Of a DNA stretch of 64,000 bases, positions 24,001 through 35,889 are shown piece by piece. The stretch's first letter is position 1, and every line of letters starts with the position of its first letter. Where the stretch lies: NCBI RefSeq assembly GCF_019649055.1, contig NW_026570341.1, forward strand, positions 345,494 through 409,493, read 5' to 3'. The notes below the pieces were generated by a model that was not told the origin of the DNA, ran no database searches, and worked only from the letters and a program-made list of their open reading frames with translations. The stretch comes from Paramacrobiotus metropolitanus (taxonomy: Eukaryota; Tardigrada; Eutardigrada; Parachela; Macrobiotidae). The translations under genes were made by a program, and so were the position numbers.

Positions 24001-24794
24001 CCACGCACAGAACTCAAGTAATTGTTAGATCGAACTCCTCTCGTCACAGTAGTGTCAGGGAATCTGATTTCTAGCCTGGTAGAACTTACAGTAACGCTAT
24101 ACTTAAAAAAGTAACAGCATGCTTTTCTAGCGAATAGCTATGGACCACAGCATTTGCGGTTACCCTGCCAAGGTCATACAGGCTTCGTCAAATGAAAACG
24201 ATGTTAGGCATTAGGCATATTTTGTAAGCGCACTAAACGGCAAACATCAACGAAACTTTAATCAGATTTTAATTTGAAGGTAAGTTATCTCGATGCATTT
24301 ATAAGCGCTTACAAGTATAACACTTACAAGTCGCTCAGTTCTTTTGCGAATATGGCAATCCTGTCTTCTGGTCCATGGAGCAGGGTTGTATATTCGGTCT
24401 TATCACCACTCGGAGTCGTAACGTGTTGGAACGTGAATCCTCGTAATGTGTGTCGTGCCACTAGGGCTTGGATTTCCGCTTCACTGACTGAAACGAGATT
24501 TAAATTTACCAGTAGAAAAATCCGACGACGCAGTGACTACGGTTACTTACATAAAGACTGGATGATGCAGTAACGGCTTTCGCTGGTGCTGGCGCGGTCT
24601 GCAGCCTGGACACCGAATCCTTTGATATCCCGACAAACTTTCTTTGAACGTTCTCGATCTTCGCGATCCATGATTTCCAGATTGCTTTGTCTGTATAAAA
24701 TCCGTAATAAATTATTTTGGAAATAATCCAAAAAGTAAGAACAAGCTTTCAATGCTAACATATCTGCCGAGTGTGCATACCGAGGGTAGCTCAT
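21022..24794 (-). CDS. Single-PDZ-domain protein, 9 exons
   Basis: Exons in reading order: 24794-24781, 24690-24551, 24487-24328, 23910-23871, 23529-23454, 23346-23129, 22296-22129, 21833-21724, 21130-21022. All are GT-AG and phase-consistent; total 1035 nt, 344 aa. The PDZ domain spans about residues 185-272. Its carboxylate-binding loop is GIGLTGG, interrupted by an intron just before VLRIVPGSVAEG, with RENDWILYLNGV in the place of the usual GDxIL-xVNG. The N-terminal 140 residues are unrecognised, and the C-terminus is Pro-rich and ends in an acidic run (LEEEFEEESD). The domain sequence recalls PDZ1 of ZO proteins (QENDRV..VNGV), but the protein has no further PDZ, SH3 or GUK domain. Likely a cytoplasmic scaffold; partner unknown. 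Confidence 0.75.
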
Positions 24795-26282
24795 CTTCTT
24801 GGATTGGACGTTAAGCACGATTTATATTCCGTTAACAAATTCGGGTATATATTGGGGACACTGCAAAATAAAAATTGTTGAAATCAGAAAAAGCATTAAG
24901 GATGTCAGTAAAAACCAGAGCAAAACTACTGGTTCAACAACGCCATTAACTTTAAACGGCAAGTATCTGAGTCCGGAGTCCGGACAACCACGGCAATGGA
25001 ATCTACACTATTGCAAGGACTTTATTAAAGGAGCTTACATCCAAATACCGGAGAAGGATAACTCTAGAAAGCACTTGTCTTCTGTTCCTTTTTAAACTAT
25101 GTATAAGGTAGCTGAATCAATGCTAGCAATTGTCGAACTAACGTTGCGGGCATTCCTTGGTAAATTCTTCCTGCCTTTTTTAGAACCAGGATAGCAAAGT
25201 GAACCACAGAACTAGTTGAATCAACACAAATTCAGTACGCCATATTTTTCTCTCATCCATCTCCGCTTCTTTTTTGTGCAAAACTTGGTTCTCCTTAATC
25301 ATAATCAATAACGAACCACAGTGACCACGATCAATCTGACAAAAACCACGCACGCGCGATCTGGCTGCACCGCTGCATCCTGTAATCTTGGTATACCTTC
25401 GTTTGACCCCGCTAAATCAACTGGCTGCGGAGAGCTGGACTACTACTGGACACCTTCTCTAAACTGATTAACCATTCCTAAAAACTTCCGAAGCCTTTAT
25501 TGTGGACAGTCACCGTCTGCATGACAAGTGTCGAAATGTTACCGATCACGTTACCGTTTCTGGAATTTCTAGCTGCATCTTTATTGTACAGAGTAGATAA
25601 CACTACACCCTATATGTCAAGAGTCTGTGCGGTCAGGTGCGGTGCGAATAATTGCGGTACTCTAGCCGCTTACACATTTTTAACCGCAGAGCCTCTGCCT
25701 GGGAGGAAAACAGCGCATGAGCAGCGCGAGCACGTCCATACCTACATTTCTACGAGCATGCAAGCGCTGGCCTCATGGTGCTTTCCTGTAAACAAACGCT
25801 GCTGTTCCCGATGTGCCAAACACTCCATACAGATACAGTACATACAAGACACTTATTTGATAGCCAGACAAATGATGAACCATAACAGTCACGTTAGTTT
25901 ACTGAATTAGAACCATAATAGAAAGTACAGGTGTTCGTATAACTAATTGCAGCATATGATTCTGCAATTAAATCTGTCACACTGCAGCAATCTAGCCTGT
26001 GGAATTAACAAGATCCTGTGGCTAACTAGTCTGCTACCTTATGAGGACGACAAGAAGGCTACTTATGCGGCTCTGATATGCATACGGCCGGTCAGTTAAC
26101 AATCAAATAGCTACCGACAGCGCATTCCTTGAGTTGCTTAACACCGAAACGTTCGCCGGTATTGGGTACGCCCATCACAGGTATCAGCCGAGTTGACTTT
26201 TCATTGCAACAAAGAATATCGGCGCTGCATGCCAGAGATGTGGCTGCTTTTGCGAACTTACAGAGCGCCCAGCTGGTTGCCT
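24795..26282. other. No gene recognised
   Basis: Lies upstream of the PDZ gene and probably includes its promoter. Open frames at 24799-25095 and 25500-25910 lack recognisable domains and were not called. Confidence 0.35.
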
Positions 26283-27361
26283 TTACGAGCCCAAGAATGC
26301 CGCAGTCTGACTGTATAATGATAACGACAGATTTCTCTTAAAGCAAACACATACCTGGGAGGCTGGGACACAGCTTCCGACGGCTCCACAGATTCCAGAA
26401 GCTTCTGAACCTCACTCGAAAAAGAGACGCGCCAAAGATAAGGACAAAAAAATCGCTGAAAAATCCAAAGCATAAATCTCCGAAATAAAATAGTCACAGC
26501 CGTGCATATGCGTACATATGAAGTGCTTGTTCTTTTTCTACGATGCGCTATGGAGGCTGAAGCTTGTCCCGGCTTTTGCCTGTCAAAAATTTACCAAAGC
26601 TAGACCACATGGTGGTACATTTTTGGTGAAAGCAGGGAATTATTCTGACCATACGTTTTTGAGATAAAAATTCCCAAAGAAAATTCCCTGAAAATTCGGG
26701 ATAAATTGTGAATTATTTTCCAGGAACAACCGGTTGTGAAAACATTTCGGGCAAATACAAATGGTTGAAAAGGCCAAGAAAAGCTGAGTTAGAATATAAC
26801 TTTTTGAGCTGTGAACAATTTGACCGTGACCTTTACATCAAATTGCAGGCGTTTTAATATATCTGCTTTAACAATTAAATTCTTCATGTGTTGTGAGCTA
26901 AGATTGTGATTTGTGACTGTGAGTCCAAAACGGCACTGCTGTTTAGCTAAGTGATTTTTAGGTTACCCCGTACGACTCGTGTGTGTCGGTCAACGAGCCA
27001 GTTAACCTTCCACCGTCGACTCCGGACCCGGACGGAACATCGTCCATGCTCTCGTCCGACTCAAACGTCGCCGCAACCGTGCTGTGCCTTGAGTAGATCC
27101 TTGACAGAATTGGAGGAAACTGGTGTTCCTTCTCCAGATCCATCTGCCGGATGTTCACCAAGTCGTTGTATGGTCGGTCGCGCACAAGCACATGCGTTTG
27201 GCGGTGTTTACATGCCGGCACCAAAGGCGGTGGTTAGGCTGCTGCTCTGGCACTGTAACACTGGATAACCCGAGCCTTTTGCCGGATCTGCCACGACATG
27301 AGCATTTATATGTGCAAAATGCCTTACCTTTGGCGCTCTGCTTAGGTTTGTTGGGTTCCAT
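26283..27361 (-). CDS. Possible 5-exon small protein, unrecognised
   Basis: Exons in reading order: 27361-27328, 27252-27212, 27143-26967, 26455-26355, 26310-26283. Splice sites are good (first donor AAAG|GTAAGG), all phases agree and the product is 126 aa ending at TAA. The middle exon is acidic and Ser/Gly rich (FESDESMDDVPSGSG); the fourth has a short helix-like segment (FSSEVQKLLESVEPSEAV). I do not recognise a family. The 511-bp third intron is long relative to the others, and the join across it is the weakest step. The ATG is about 140 bp from the start of the RT fragment on the other strand. Confidence 0.4.
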
Positions 27362-27504
27362 AGTGCTTGTGTGGCAACTCTGAGTCTGATTCTGAGGCCG
27401 AAAAGTCTGCAGAATCGGACTGATAAATTTTATGTCCGAGAGGATTGTTTGTGAACGCCATAATCAGGCCAATGAATAATTGTAAGCCGGAGTCAGTTTA
27501 TGAA

Positions 27505-28200
27505 TGGCCATATCTGCACACCAGCTCACTGAATACGGTTCCTACTGCGACTGCCATAGATGTAAATGCCATAGACCTGTGGACGGCTACGGACATCACG
27601 GGCTGTCATGCTCTTTCTCCGCAGGCAGACACCCACGCCACGGGAGCCTGAACAGCATCGTATGCCGTGCACTGGTGTCTGCTGGTGTGCCTGCCAAATT
27701 GGAACCGCGCGGGACATCCCACACAACAGAACGTCGTCCCGACGACTGCACAACTTTCGCCTGGGAGCGCGGCATGTGTCTCGCTTGGGACGTGACTTGT
27801 GTAGACACGGTGGCGGTTTCTCATCTCAGAGCCACCTCCGTAACCGCGGGAGCGGCAGCGGCACAAGCCGAAGAGAAGAAGTCGGGACTGTATTCTTACC
27901 TGATCGGCCGCTATATTTTCGCACCAAATGCCTTTGAAACGATGGGACCTTGGGAACCCTATGCTATGGCCATCGTCAAGGAATTAGGCAAGAGACTGCA
28001 GCAGCATACTGGGGAGTCTCGCTCTCATGAATTTCTGCGACAACGATTGTCGCTGGAAATCCAAGGAGGGAATGCGACATCTGTACTCGGGACCGTGGGT
28101 GAAGCGGATAAATTGAATAAGATTTACCTGTTATAACTCTTTTCTTTATTACTTTATTATGTTCCGATGTTTTGCGCCTTGTGTTCGATTTGACCAATAA
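27505..28200 (+). pseudogene. 3' fragment of the RT family (endonuclease-like C-terminus), copy 2
   Basis: A single open frame (27504-28136, about 210 codons) carries the C-terminal domain: C-x-C, GHHGLSC, RPDD, LAWDVTCVDT, FETMGPW, LRQRLSLEIQGGNATSVLGT. An AATAAA lies at 28196. The RT part is absent, so the copy is 5' truncated. The sequence differs clearly from the 17-kb copy, so at least two subfamilies are present. Unlike the others, this fragment has no frame break. Confidence 0.75.
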
Positions 28201-28686
28201 AATTCACTGCGACTACCCGTCAACTAGCAACTTTTTAGTTTTCTTGGGTTGCTTAGGTTTTCTCAAATATTTTTTAAATTAAAATTTTTACGTGTTTCTA
28301 CTTCCTGGTTCGTGTGCTCTGTTAATCAGTGACAAGCCAATATGTGAGTAATGAGTATCCCGAGATAAATACCTGGCAGAGATACATGTTACTGCGCAGT
28401 GCATGGTTATAACAACACGTACAAAGTACAATGCGCACTGTAATTGTCCATGCCATACCAGTTTTTTTTTTCGAAATTATCGAAAAAGTAATAGAAGCAT
28501 CAAGTGTCTGTTCCCTTGGTCCACAATTTCGTTGTTAAATACAGTATAATTTTTAAACAGCCCAGAAATTTTAATATCCGTTTATAAAAACTGAAAATGA
28601 GAAATTCTGGATTGTGTGACAAACTCTCCATACCGTATACGCAAGGCAGGTATAGGTCTGTATCAGCATAATAATTATGTGAAATT

Positions 28687-28733
28687 ACCTTTATAAATAA
28701 TAATTATTATTATTTATAAAGGTCACTTCACAC
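28687..28733. repeat. Short perfect palindrome (AT-rich hairpin)
   Basis: acctttataaataata ... tattatttataaaggt with a 15-bp centre; weaker pairing extends outward through gtgaa/ttcac. It may be a tiny MITE remnant just before the next RT fragment. Confidence 0.7.
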
Positions 28734-28914
28734 TGGAAATTTACGTGAACCGGTTTTGTGTTTGAACCAGTTAAAACGGTTTGGAGGATTCCGCATTCTA
28801 AATAAACCTTCACTATCTCTCCGACCGGATGTTGCGTTCATTTGCTTACCCATAAACTGGCATGTGCTTACTTTATTAAGCCGTGCAACCTCCAGCCGAA
28901 ACTGTTATTTTCAA

Positions 28915-29382
28915 AGAGTTCAAGCAAGAATCCAGTCATACCCGCAAGGACTGAACCTAGAGGCATGCATCATGAGAACGAAACACGTCCCGATGCCATC
29001 ACCACTATCCCATGGACAAGGGGACTGTGTGTGGCATGGAATGTTACCTGTATTGACACTGTCGCCCGTTCGTATTTGGGCCAGACCAGTGTGAAGGCCG
29101 GAGCGGCAGCAGACCATGCTGAAGCCGAGAAAGCAAGAAAGTACAGCTTCCTGTTGGGGCTGTATACGAATTTACGGCTGTTGGTTTTGAAACATTCGGC
29201 AGTTTTGGTACATCTGCCAAACGATTTGTTAACGAGACTGGGAAGAGGATTTTGCTACAAACCGGCGAGATTCATATAGTCTGGAGTTTTTGAAACAGAA
29301 CATCTGTTTAGCAATTCAACGTGGTAATGCTGCTTCAGTAATCGGTACCGCAGAGAACGTTGTTTCGTTTAACCGTAATTAG
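28915..29382 (+). pseudogene. 3' fragment of the RT family, copy 3
   Basis: Homology begins near ARTEPRG and covers ETRPDAITTIPW, VAWNVTCIDTVA and the Ala-rich helix. It then breaks frame at about 29190 and continues in other frames (FETFGSFG, NETGKR, NAASVIGTAE). It lacks the zinc-like region and RT. At least three frame breaks; clearly dead. Confidence 0.7.
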
Positions 29383-29384
29383 AT

Positions 29385-31385
29385 CTTGATATTGTTATCA
29401 CGCTGTTGAAATAAAAAAGCCATCACAGCAAGAATACCGACACATTCCGTAGACGACCGCGTAACGTGGAAATCTACGTAACGTGGAAATATACGAAAAT
29501 ACGTGTGACCTTTCTTGGACTGCCAGCCTATTCCTTGCTCCACGCGACCGAAATGCGCACAGAGCAATGAGCCGAAAGCATGCCAAAAAATTAAGGCAAC
29601 ACTGGAAGCACCGAACTACCCCAAAAACATATTTCAAACCAGAACACAATTTCCGGTATCCGAAGATTTTGACCTATTTCGTTCACAAAATCCGGGCGAT
29701 TGGTGCTCTTCCGATCACCGTTGTATTTTCGCAGTTAATTCGGATGCCTTGGATTATTACCAACAAAACCAAAAGGGAAGCAAACGGGCAAAATATAAGC
29801 ACTTTTAGCAGTTGTGCCGTGAACGCCCACCCGTACAGACAGAGAAGTGAGTCACCATTTCTCATGCCGCCAAATGAATTCCTCTCATGAGAATTTTTTT
29901 TAATGGCTTCCTGATGTTCAAATTAATCGATTAGCGTTGCCAGATTAAAGAAAACGATTTGAAAAATTATTTTTGTGTATTCATCAGCTGTTCGCCGTAG
30001 CCGTCAGTCACCTTTGGATTACGGAGTGGAATTCAGTGTACAGATATTACACTGCCTCTGCCATACTTTAATGCGAACGGTTGAGCAGGTACTGTAGGTG
30101 TTTTTCATATTGTAGCATCTGGTGGCAGTAGACAACCGGCAGTTGTATCAGCGCCACATATGAAAATCCGACGTATTGGTCATAATATTATTAATAACAT
30201 GCCGATTTTAAAAGGTCAGAGTGAGCGTAGGACTCCCGGCCTCAGCACCGAACGAGTCTAATGAAAACAGTAATGCACTACCGCAGCCTGTAACCGAGTG
30301 ATGCAGAAACTGGACTTTCAAGACGGAGAAGCTAGTACAACACATGTGCAAATGATACTTACAGCCGAAATTGACTTAACAAAAGTCAGCTGAACTTACA
30401 AGGCAAGATGCAAATTGGCTTAAATACAGACTGGTATCGATATATATTAATTACAATGAAATATTTAAGTCGATACGGATGCGTTTATTATTTAAGTTTA
30501 TTATTTAAGTCATTTCAGTGTTGTTCGTTCTCTGTGAATTACGTGTAATCGGTACAATATTACTGTCAACAATAATATGCCGATTTACAGAGAAATTTGC
30601 AGACTGTAAGCAACAGTGAAGTGCTTCGACTTATCGCGACAAAAACCGCATCCATCATTCCCGGGGAAGGTATTTTTAATTGCACAGCTGCCAGAAAAGT
30701 AGATTGCTAACAAAGTTGGTTGATACAGTAAACAGCCAGTAAACATCCCCTTGACCATTCTGAGCAGCTGACGCCTGTCTTCCCATTGGGATAAGGAAAT
30801 CCACGGCAGCTTGTCTCGGCGCAAATCTTGCATTATTTCTTTCCGCGGTAATGCAGCTCTGGACGCGGATCAGCGGTGTGCGTTATACAATAAACCTGCA
30901 ATAAACATAGACGTTGTATAATAATATTGTCGTATATACATTTCTACGAATGCTTACTACGACGAAGATCTGCAAAAAGCAGCTCGGTTTTCACGCATAT
31001 TGCGTAAATTAGCGCTTTCCTGCTCACACGCCTCGCTCCTTTCTGATTTATGCGCATAAGATGGGTCTTGTTGCAAAGCTATTTGACGATTTTATCATTG
31101 GATGTTTTAAAGCTGAGTCGCGGACCGATTTTTCGATCCCCCTTAGTTTACTCCTGCACTGTAGAATGCATTAGGGTTGAAATCACGATTTTACTCAAGC
31201 TTCATGTAACACCGGGCTTCGAGAATTCGAAAAGGTGTGAAATCCAAATTCGGGTACATACACGGGAACTTTCGCTGTCGCGCACTCCTAAACACATTTT
31301 TGCATTGCTTTATGACATTTTGTAGCCAAAGGGTTTGTATACGTAGGCGTGAAATCGGTTTGCGCGCGCAACATCCTGTGAAGCG
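29385..31385. other. 2-kb stretch with no gene recognised
   Basis: Open frames are short and without recognisable motifs. AT-rich, with tattatttaag repeated at about 30488-30510. No inverted repeats of note were seen. Confidence 0.35.
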
Positions 31386-31555
31386 AGAAGCGGCTCACGT
31401 ACAGCGATAAAGTCTTTCAAAGGATTTCAACATATTGGGCCGTGGTGCAGTGGTACTGCCTACGCGGATCTAACGACGTAGCCGGGGTTCGATTCCCCCA
31501 TCGGTGCATTTATCAGCCGTTTCTCGGTTTCCCTCGGATTGCGCCCTGCTTAGAA
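31386..31555 (+). mobile_element. tRNA-derived SINE, copy 2
   Basis: Same element as 12265-12435, opposite orientation. A-box-like GTGGTGCAGTGGTACTGCC starts at 31442 and B box GGTTCGATTCC is at 31487-31497. The homologous 5' flank (agaagcggctca.gtacagcg) and 3' tail are shared. Both copies have a cloverleaf that cannot close at the acceptor stem. Confidence 0.8.
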
Positions 31556-31835
31556 TCCGGTTCGGGAGTTATTACTGAAATAAAATTCCAAAAGTTTAAA
31601 CGCGCGGAGGTGTACCAAAAGTTTCATTATGAACCGATACTCTTCTAATTTTGCACGAAAACGCACATTACTATGAAGATCGTTTTGGTACCGAACCAGC
31701 TTTATGCCTGTATACAAATTTGGTGCTATGTACCGGGCCAAATCGCTTAAAGAATTCTGTCTAGATGGAGTTAGTATTGTCGTTAGTACCGTTGCTGTGA
31801 TTTATTGGTATGAGCATTCAAAACAAAGCCAATTG

Positions 31836-32783
31836 GGAATTTTCGAAACCGGTTCAGGTTCAAACTCAAACTTGAGTTCAAGTTGCGAACTTGAACTTAA
31901 CCATGAGTTTAAAGTTGAACTTGAGCACTTGTGACTTTTCGAAACGCAGAAAACCAAACTTAAGTTACAAGTTAGTTTTAACCGTCGCCTGCACGCGGTA
32001 GCGATTCTGCCTTGCGAAAATCTAGTTACTGGATTCATGATCCTTAGGCATCACTTTCACTTTTCTGATCCAGCGAAAGGTTAGAGTACTCCAACAAGAA
32101 AATTCAGAAGTGTTTTGTGATACCAAAGGAGGAAAATTTGGTTGCGAACAAAGGTTTTTATTAGTGCTTGAATATTACCATAGGGACCTACGAGCTAGAG
32201 CTACAAGTGGTGGTGTATGAGTACTCCGTCGTCCATAGGGTCAACATGCTAATTTCAACTAGACCTACAGAGATTCATATTGTAAACAGAAACGGCGTTC
32301 CATGCATTCAAAAAAATTGCTAGTTTATTTTCTATCTTTTGCCACACAACTGCCTAGTGTTCGCAAAGAGATGAAGTTATCACGACAGTTCAAAGTTTGG
32401 CAACGGCAGTCAACAGCCAAGTGGGTAACTGCCGCATCCAACGGTTGGCTGGCGTCAGTTCGACAACAGAACTTCAGAAATTGGTCGTCTCCGTTGATCA
32501 CTTTTTGAAACTGAACCACCAAAAAGTAAACTTGAAAATAAGCAAAGAAGTTAAAGAAAAATGTTTGTTTTTCTTAAAGTTTGCTATGGTTCAAGTTTAT
32601 ATTTCAGCCGTTAACAAACGGCAACGCTCCAAAAGTTACTCAAGTTAAAGGGCCTTCCAACTTGAACTTAAATTGACTTTTGCAAGTTCAAGTTTACGTT
32701 CAGACGGGCCCAGCCGTGGCCTCTACTACTTTTTTAACTTGAACTTGAGTTTGGACTCGAGTTTGAACCGTCTTCGAAAATTC
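31836..32783. mobile_element. Foldback-like element with TTCAAGTT-rich subterminal regions
   Basis: Ends are inverted copies of gaattttcgaa..cggttca. Inside each end the motif TTCAAGTTC/GAACTTGAAC and close variants recur many times in both orientations. No transposase frame seen; about 0.95 kb long. Target duplication not determined. Confidence 0.6.
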
Positions 32784-32989
32784 ACAAATGTTCTACGTAA
32801 AAAGATAGTGATGCAAAATGTTACGTGAAAATAGCATTCAACTGATTCTGTGTTGAAGGACAGTGCATATATGTGAGAGCCAACCTGCCGTATATGTACG
32901 CAGACTAGTCGCTCTACCAATCGGGAACGGAAGGTGTTTGCTGCTTGTAGAGAATCGACATGTCGTTTCGCTACAGTTTGGTATTAGCA

Positions 32990-34015
32990 GACGTTTTAGG
33001 ACAGACAACTGCGATATTGCTCAGTCACAAGCAGCAAACAAAATAACTGCAGTACTTCCAGTAACTTGCGAGTGGCTTAATTTAAATCGTTTGGTTGTCA
33101 ACGAAAAAAAGTCCAAGTTGCTTTTGATTTCCTCCGCGTACAGCCGAGATAAGAGTGTCGCATCGGTTGATTTGAACGGGCATAAGTTAGAACCGGAAGA
33201 ATCAGTGAAATACCTGGGGGTGATAATTGACGAGCATTTGAAATGGACCGACCAAATTAAAAAGGTCCAAAAAAGTGCTTATCATGGACTCGCCTTGATA
33301 AACGGTGTAAAGGACGCCCTGCCAGTAGCCCAACGCCTTGGACTTTACCACGCATTTGTCCAGACACATCTGGACAACACACCTGGACAGTTGCTCCATT
33401 GTATGGAGCGGTGCGCCTGTGTCCACGCTGGAACCATTGGCAATCGTCCAAAGAAAAGCCGTTCGAGCTATCGCCAATTATGGGGGAACATCGGCCAATC
33501 AACTAATGGAACAGTATGGTATTACGCCATTGTTTAAACGATGGAAACACCAGGAAGCAACTTGGCTTTACAAAATTCTGCATCCCGAAAAGTTCCAGCT
33601 TCCCCGCTATCTCACCGAGATGATCGTAGTGAGGCAGTCGTCCAAACCGTATGGCCTTCGAAATGGAAACCGCACGTTCATCGAAGCGGAAGGATCTACA
33701 CGAACCGGAAAATCTACGCTGGCTTGGAGGCTGAACAATGTTAGGAGCCAGCTAATTGAGGCCGGGAGTGACATTCTCACTAGCAGTTCTCTTGCTGTTT
33801 TTCGTAATGCATTGAGGCTTGTTAGCATTGCTTAACTGATGACCTTTGTTCTCTACATACTGTTTTTCGAGTGGCTTTTGCTGAAATTTCATGAACCTGA
33901 TTTTTATTACCGTTTTAGCCAGGTTTAGATTCCCACGCTAGATTTCGATCCTAGCATTTAATGGGTTACCTGCCTACATTTACAATAAACAATAAAATAA
34001 ACAATAAACACATTA
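32990..34015 (+). pseudogene. 5'-truncated LINE (Jockey/CR1-like), 3' end of RT ORF
   Basis: After a truncated start, the fragment has W-LNLNRLVVNEKKSK (RT region after the YxDD box), VKYLGVIIDEHLKW, LGLYHAFVQTHLD, then in another frame IVQRKAVRAIANYGG and a terminal domain ending at 33835. The frame break is near 33370-33390. The 3' tail is an aataaac/aataaa repeat (about 33985-34014), typical of CR1/Jockey-like 3' ends. The YxDD box itself is missing. Confidence 0.75.
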
Positions 34016-34032
34016 TCCATTGCGTAAACAGT

Positions 34033-34475
34033 TACTAACGCCAACTGGGTCAGCCTGAACAACGGCACAGACAGGCTGGCAGCATACGCTGGATACAGCA
34101 TACGCTCTTTTTAATCTGGACGAACTGCTCCAACCCTGGAAAGCCTCCAGACATCGTCCCATTCAACTGTGTATTGCGGCTTTAAATAAGATTTTTGAAA
34201 AGCCCGGATGGAAAGAATGTTACTGGACAACCTTTCTGGTGTGTTTCACCAAGTATATGACCATTCGCTTTGGCTAATTTCACAGCAGTCTTCTCTAAAA
34301 ATTTTCTTCTGAATATTTGCAGATGGGAGTTCAGCCACCGAGGTCTTTAGACCACGCTACACGATTTCCTTTCGAACGACTGCCCCGAAACAATTGTTGT
34401 TACATACGTTGAGTATGTGGGCAGAAGCAGTGGAAAATCAGCCGCCCAGCGAAGGATTTCTATAAGAACCGTTTG
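34033..34475 (+). pseudogene. F-box-family fragment, copy C (upstream block fused to exons 3-4)
   Basis: 34033-34100 is the conserved upstream block. At 34106 it joins directly to the end of exon 3 (NLDELLQP.., KPGWKECYWTTFLVCFTKY) and the short last intron. Exon 4 follows from 34321, carrying a 1-base deletion relative to copy B. All of exons 1-2 and their introns are missing. The short final intron confirms the ancestral structure without the RT insertion. Confidence 0.8.
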
Positions 34476-34539
34476 CTGTCCGTCGCGGGAGTCTTCGAAT
34501 TCTGACTAGTATCGTTTGCATTCCCTCGGTTCCCACAGA

Positions 34540-34935
34540 GGTTTATATGCGGGTTACTAAACTAATTTCTAAACTTACGGATATTGTTGATTTTGTACTT
34601 GTAGTGCCTTTTAATCAACGTGGCTAAGTTCTAGGTAGATCTGGAGTGGTGCACCTAAAAACAACTGTGCCCATTATGTAATGCGTAATCACTGCTCTAT
34701 TTAATGCATAATCGATACAATTAATGAAAACAACAGCTCGCAACTCTGTACAAATTGGCGAGCGATACTGACATACTGTATCCGTTTTTCCATACTTCGA
34801 CCTTTTTTCTCAATCCGGACACTTTCACAATATGGACTCGCGTACGCGTACGACCGCGTTTCTCTGCATTCCGCATGAGAAAACTTGATAATTTTGTACT
34901 AAACTCTTGTACGAGCTTGTATAAAAACAATTAAC
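34540..34935 (-). repeat. Repeat with a conserved short reading frame, copy 1 (partner 44570-44990, inverted)
   Basis: About 400 bp is the reverse complement of 44570-44990. On the minus strand 34930-34721 is open (69 codons). The other copy preserves the same frame over its last 40 codons (HIVKVSGLR-KVEV, VSLANLY-VAS-CFH then stop). Conservation at protein level suggests a transposon or gene exon; family not recognised. A more distant relative may lie at 47270-47445. Confidence 0.6.
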
Positions 34936-34974
34936 CCATAACAATTAACACTCATACACTCTTAACAATTAATT

Positions 34975-35725
34975 AACTGATTGTTTGCGCTACCGGTTGC
35001 TAGCCTTGGCACATTGCTGGACGATGCCGGTCTGCGGATCGCTGTTGCTTTGCGGATGGGGGCACCAGTATGCAGGGAGCATATATGCCGTTTTGGGGAA
35101 ATTGTTGATGCGTTTGGCTTACATGGCCTGTCGTGCATAAGGAGTCAAGGAAGGTTCAGGCGGCACGCCAGTCTGAACAGTGTAATCCACCGTAGTCTGG
35201 ATTCAGCCAAAGTGCCGACAATCTTGGAACCGCCCGGACCGAGCAGATTAGATGGGAAACGGCCGGATGGCTTATCACTCTTTCCTTGGAAAAATGGCCT
35301 TCCTCTGATTTGGGATGTGACGGTTGTTGACACGTTCGCTACGTCGTATGCAGCCGGCTCATCAGAAGCCGCGGGATCTGCAGCTGATGACGCGGAAACA
35401 TGAATAAGAAACCTTTACTCGGAACTCACTGATCGACACTTTTTCGAACCAATCGCCCTCGAAACTATGGGAAGTTGCGGCGGTAGTACCCGTCATTTCA
35501 TCAGTGAAGTTGGCCGACGCATTAAAGAGCAAACAGGAGAAGCGCGCGCCACCGAATTTTTGTGGCAGCGTATAAGTGTGGAAATTCAGCGTGCGAACGG
35601 TGCTTCTGTTCTGGGAGCGGTTGGGTGTTCTAAAGAGCTTGAAGAATTATTTTTTTTTGTTTTAAATTGGTTTATCAAGTTCAAGTGTAAATGGCTTTTA
35701 GCTTGTACAATTTGTCAATAAAACA
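34975..35725 (+). pseudogene. 3' fragment of the RT family, copy 4
   Basis: Open from 34981 to a TGA at 35401, then again to 35721. It shows LPVASLG, the C-x-C/HGLSC zinc-like pattern, KRPDGLSLFPW, IWDVTVVDTFA, ALETMGSCG and IQRANGASVLGA. It is closest to the 17-kb copy (shared LPVASLGxLLD), so it belongs to that subfamily. 5' truncated at the end of the RT domain, with one nonsense codon. Confidence 0.75.
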
Positions 35726-35889
35726 AATTTGGATTAAGTGATTTGTTTAATTAATTAATTAATATTAATTTAAACTTAGCAACAATACCAGCCAGCAACA
35801 GCTTCATAACGACCTTTCGTAACGACCTTCCGTAACGGACAGAAATCAACGAAAGCATTAGTCCTGAATATAGAGGACCTTCGCTACGC

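Noticed and set aside
25500-25910. 136-codon Cys-containing ORF
   Set aside because: No signal peptide or motif that I can support; composition fits chance translation.
31442-31512. Functional tRNA gene
   Set aside because: A and B boxes are present, but the acceptor strands do not pair, the anticodon arm is degenerate, and homology to the second copy extends far beyond a tRNA.
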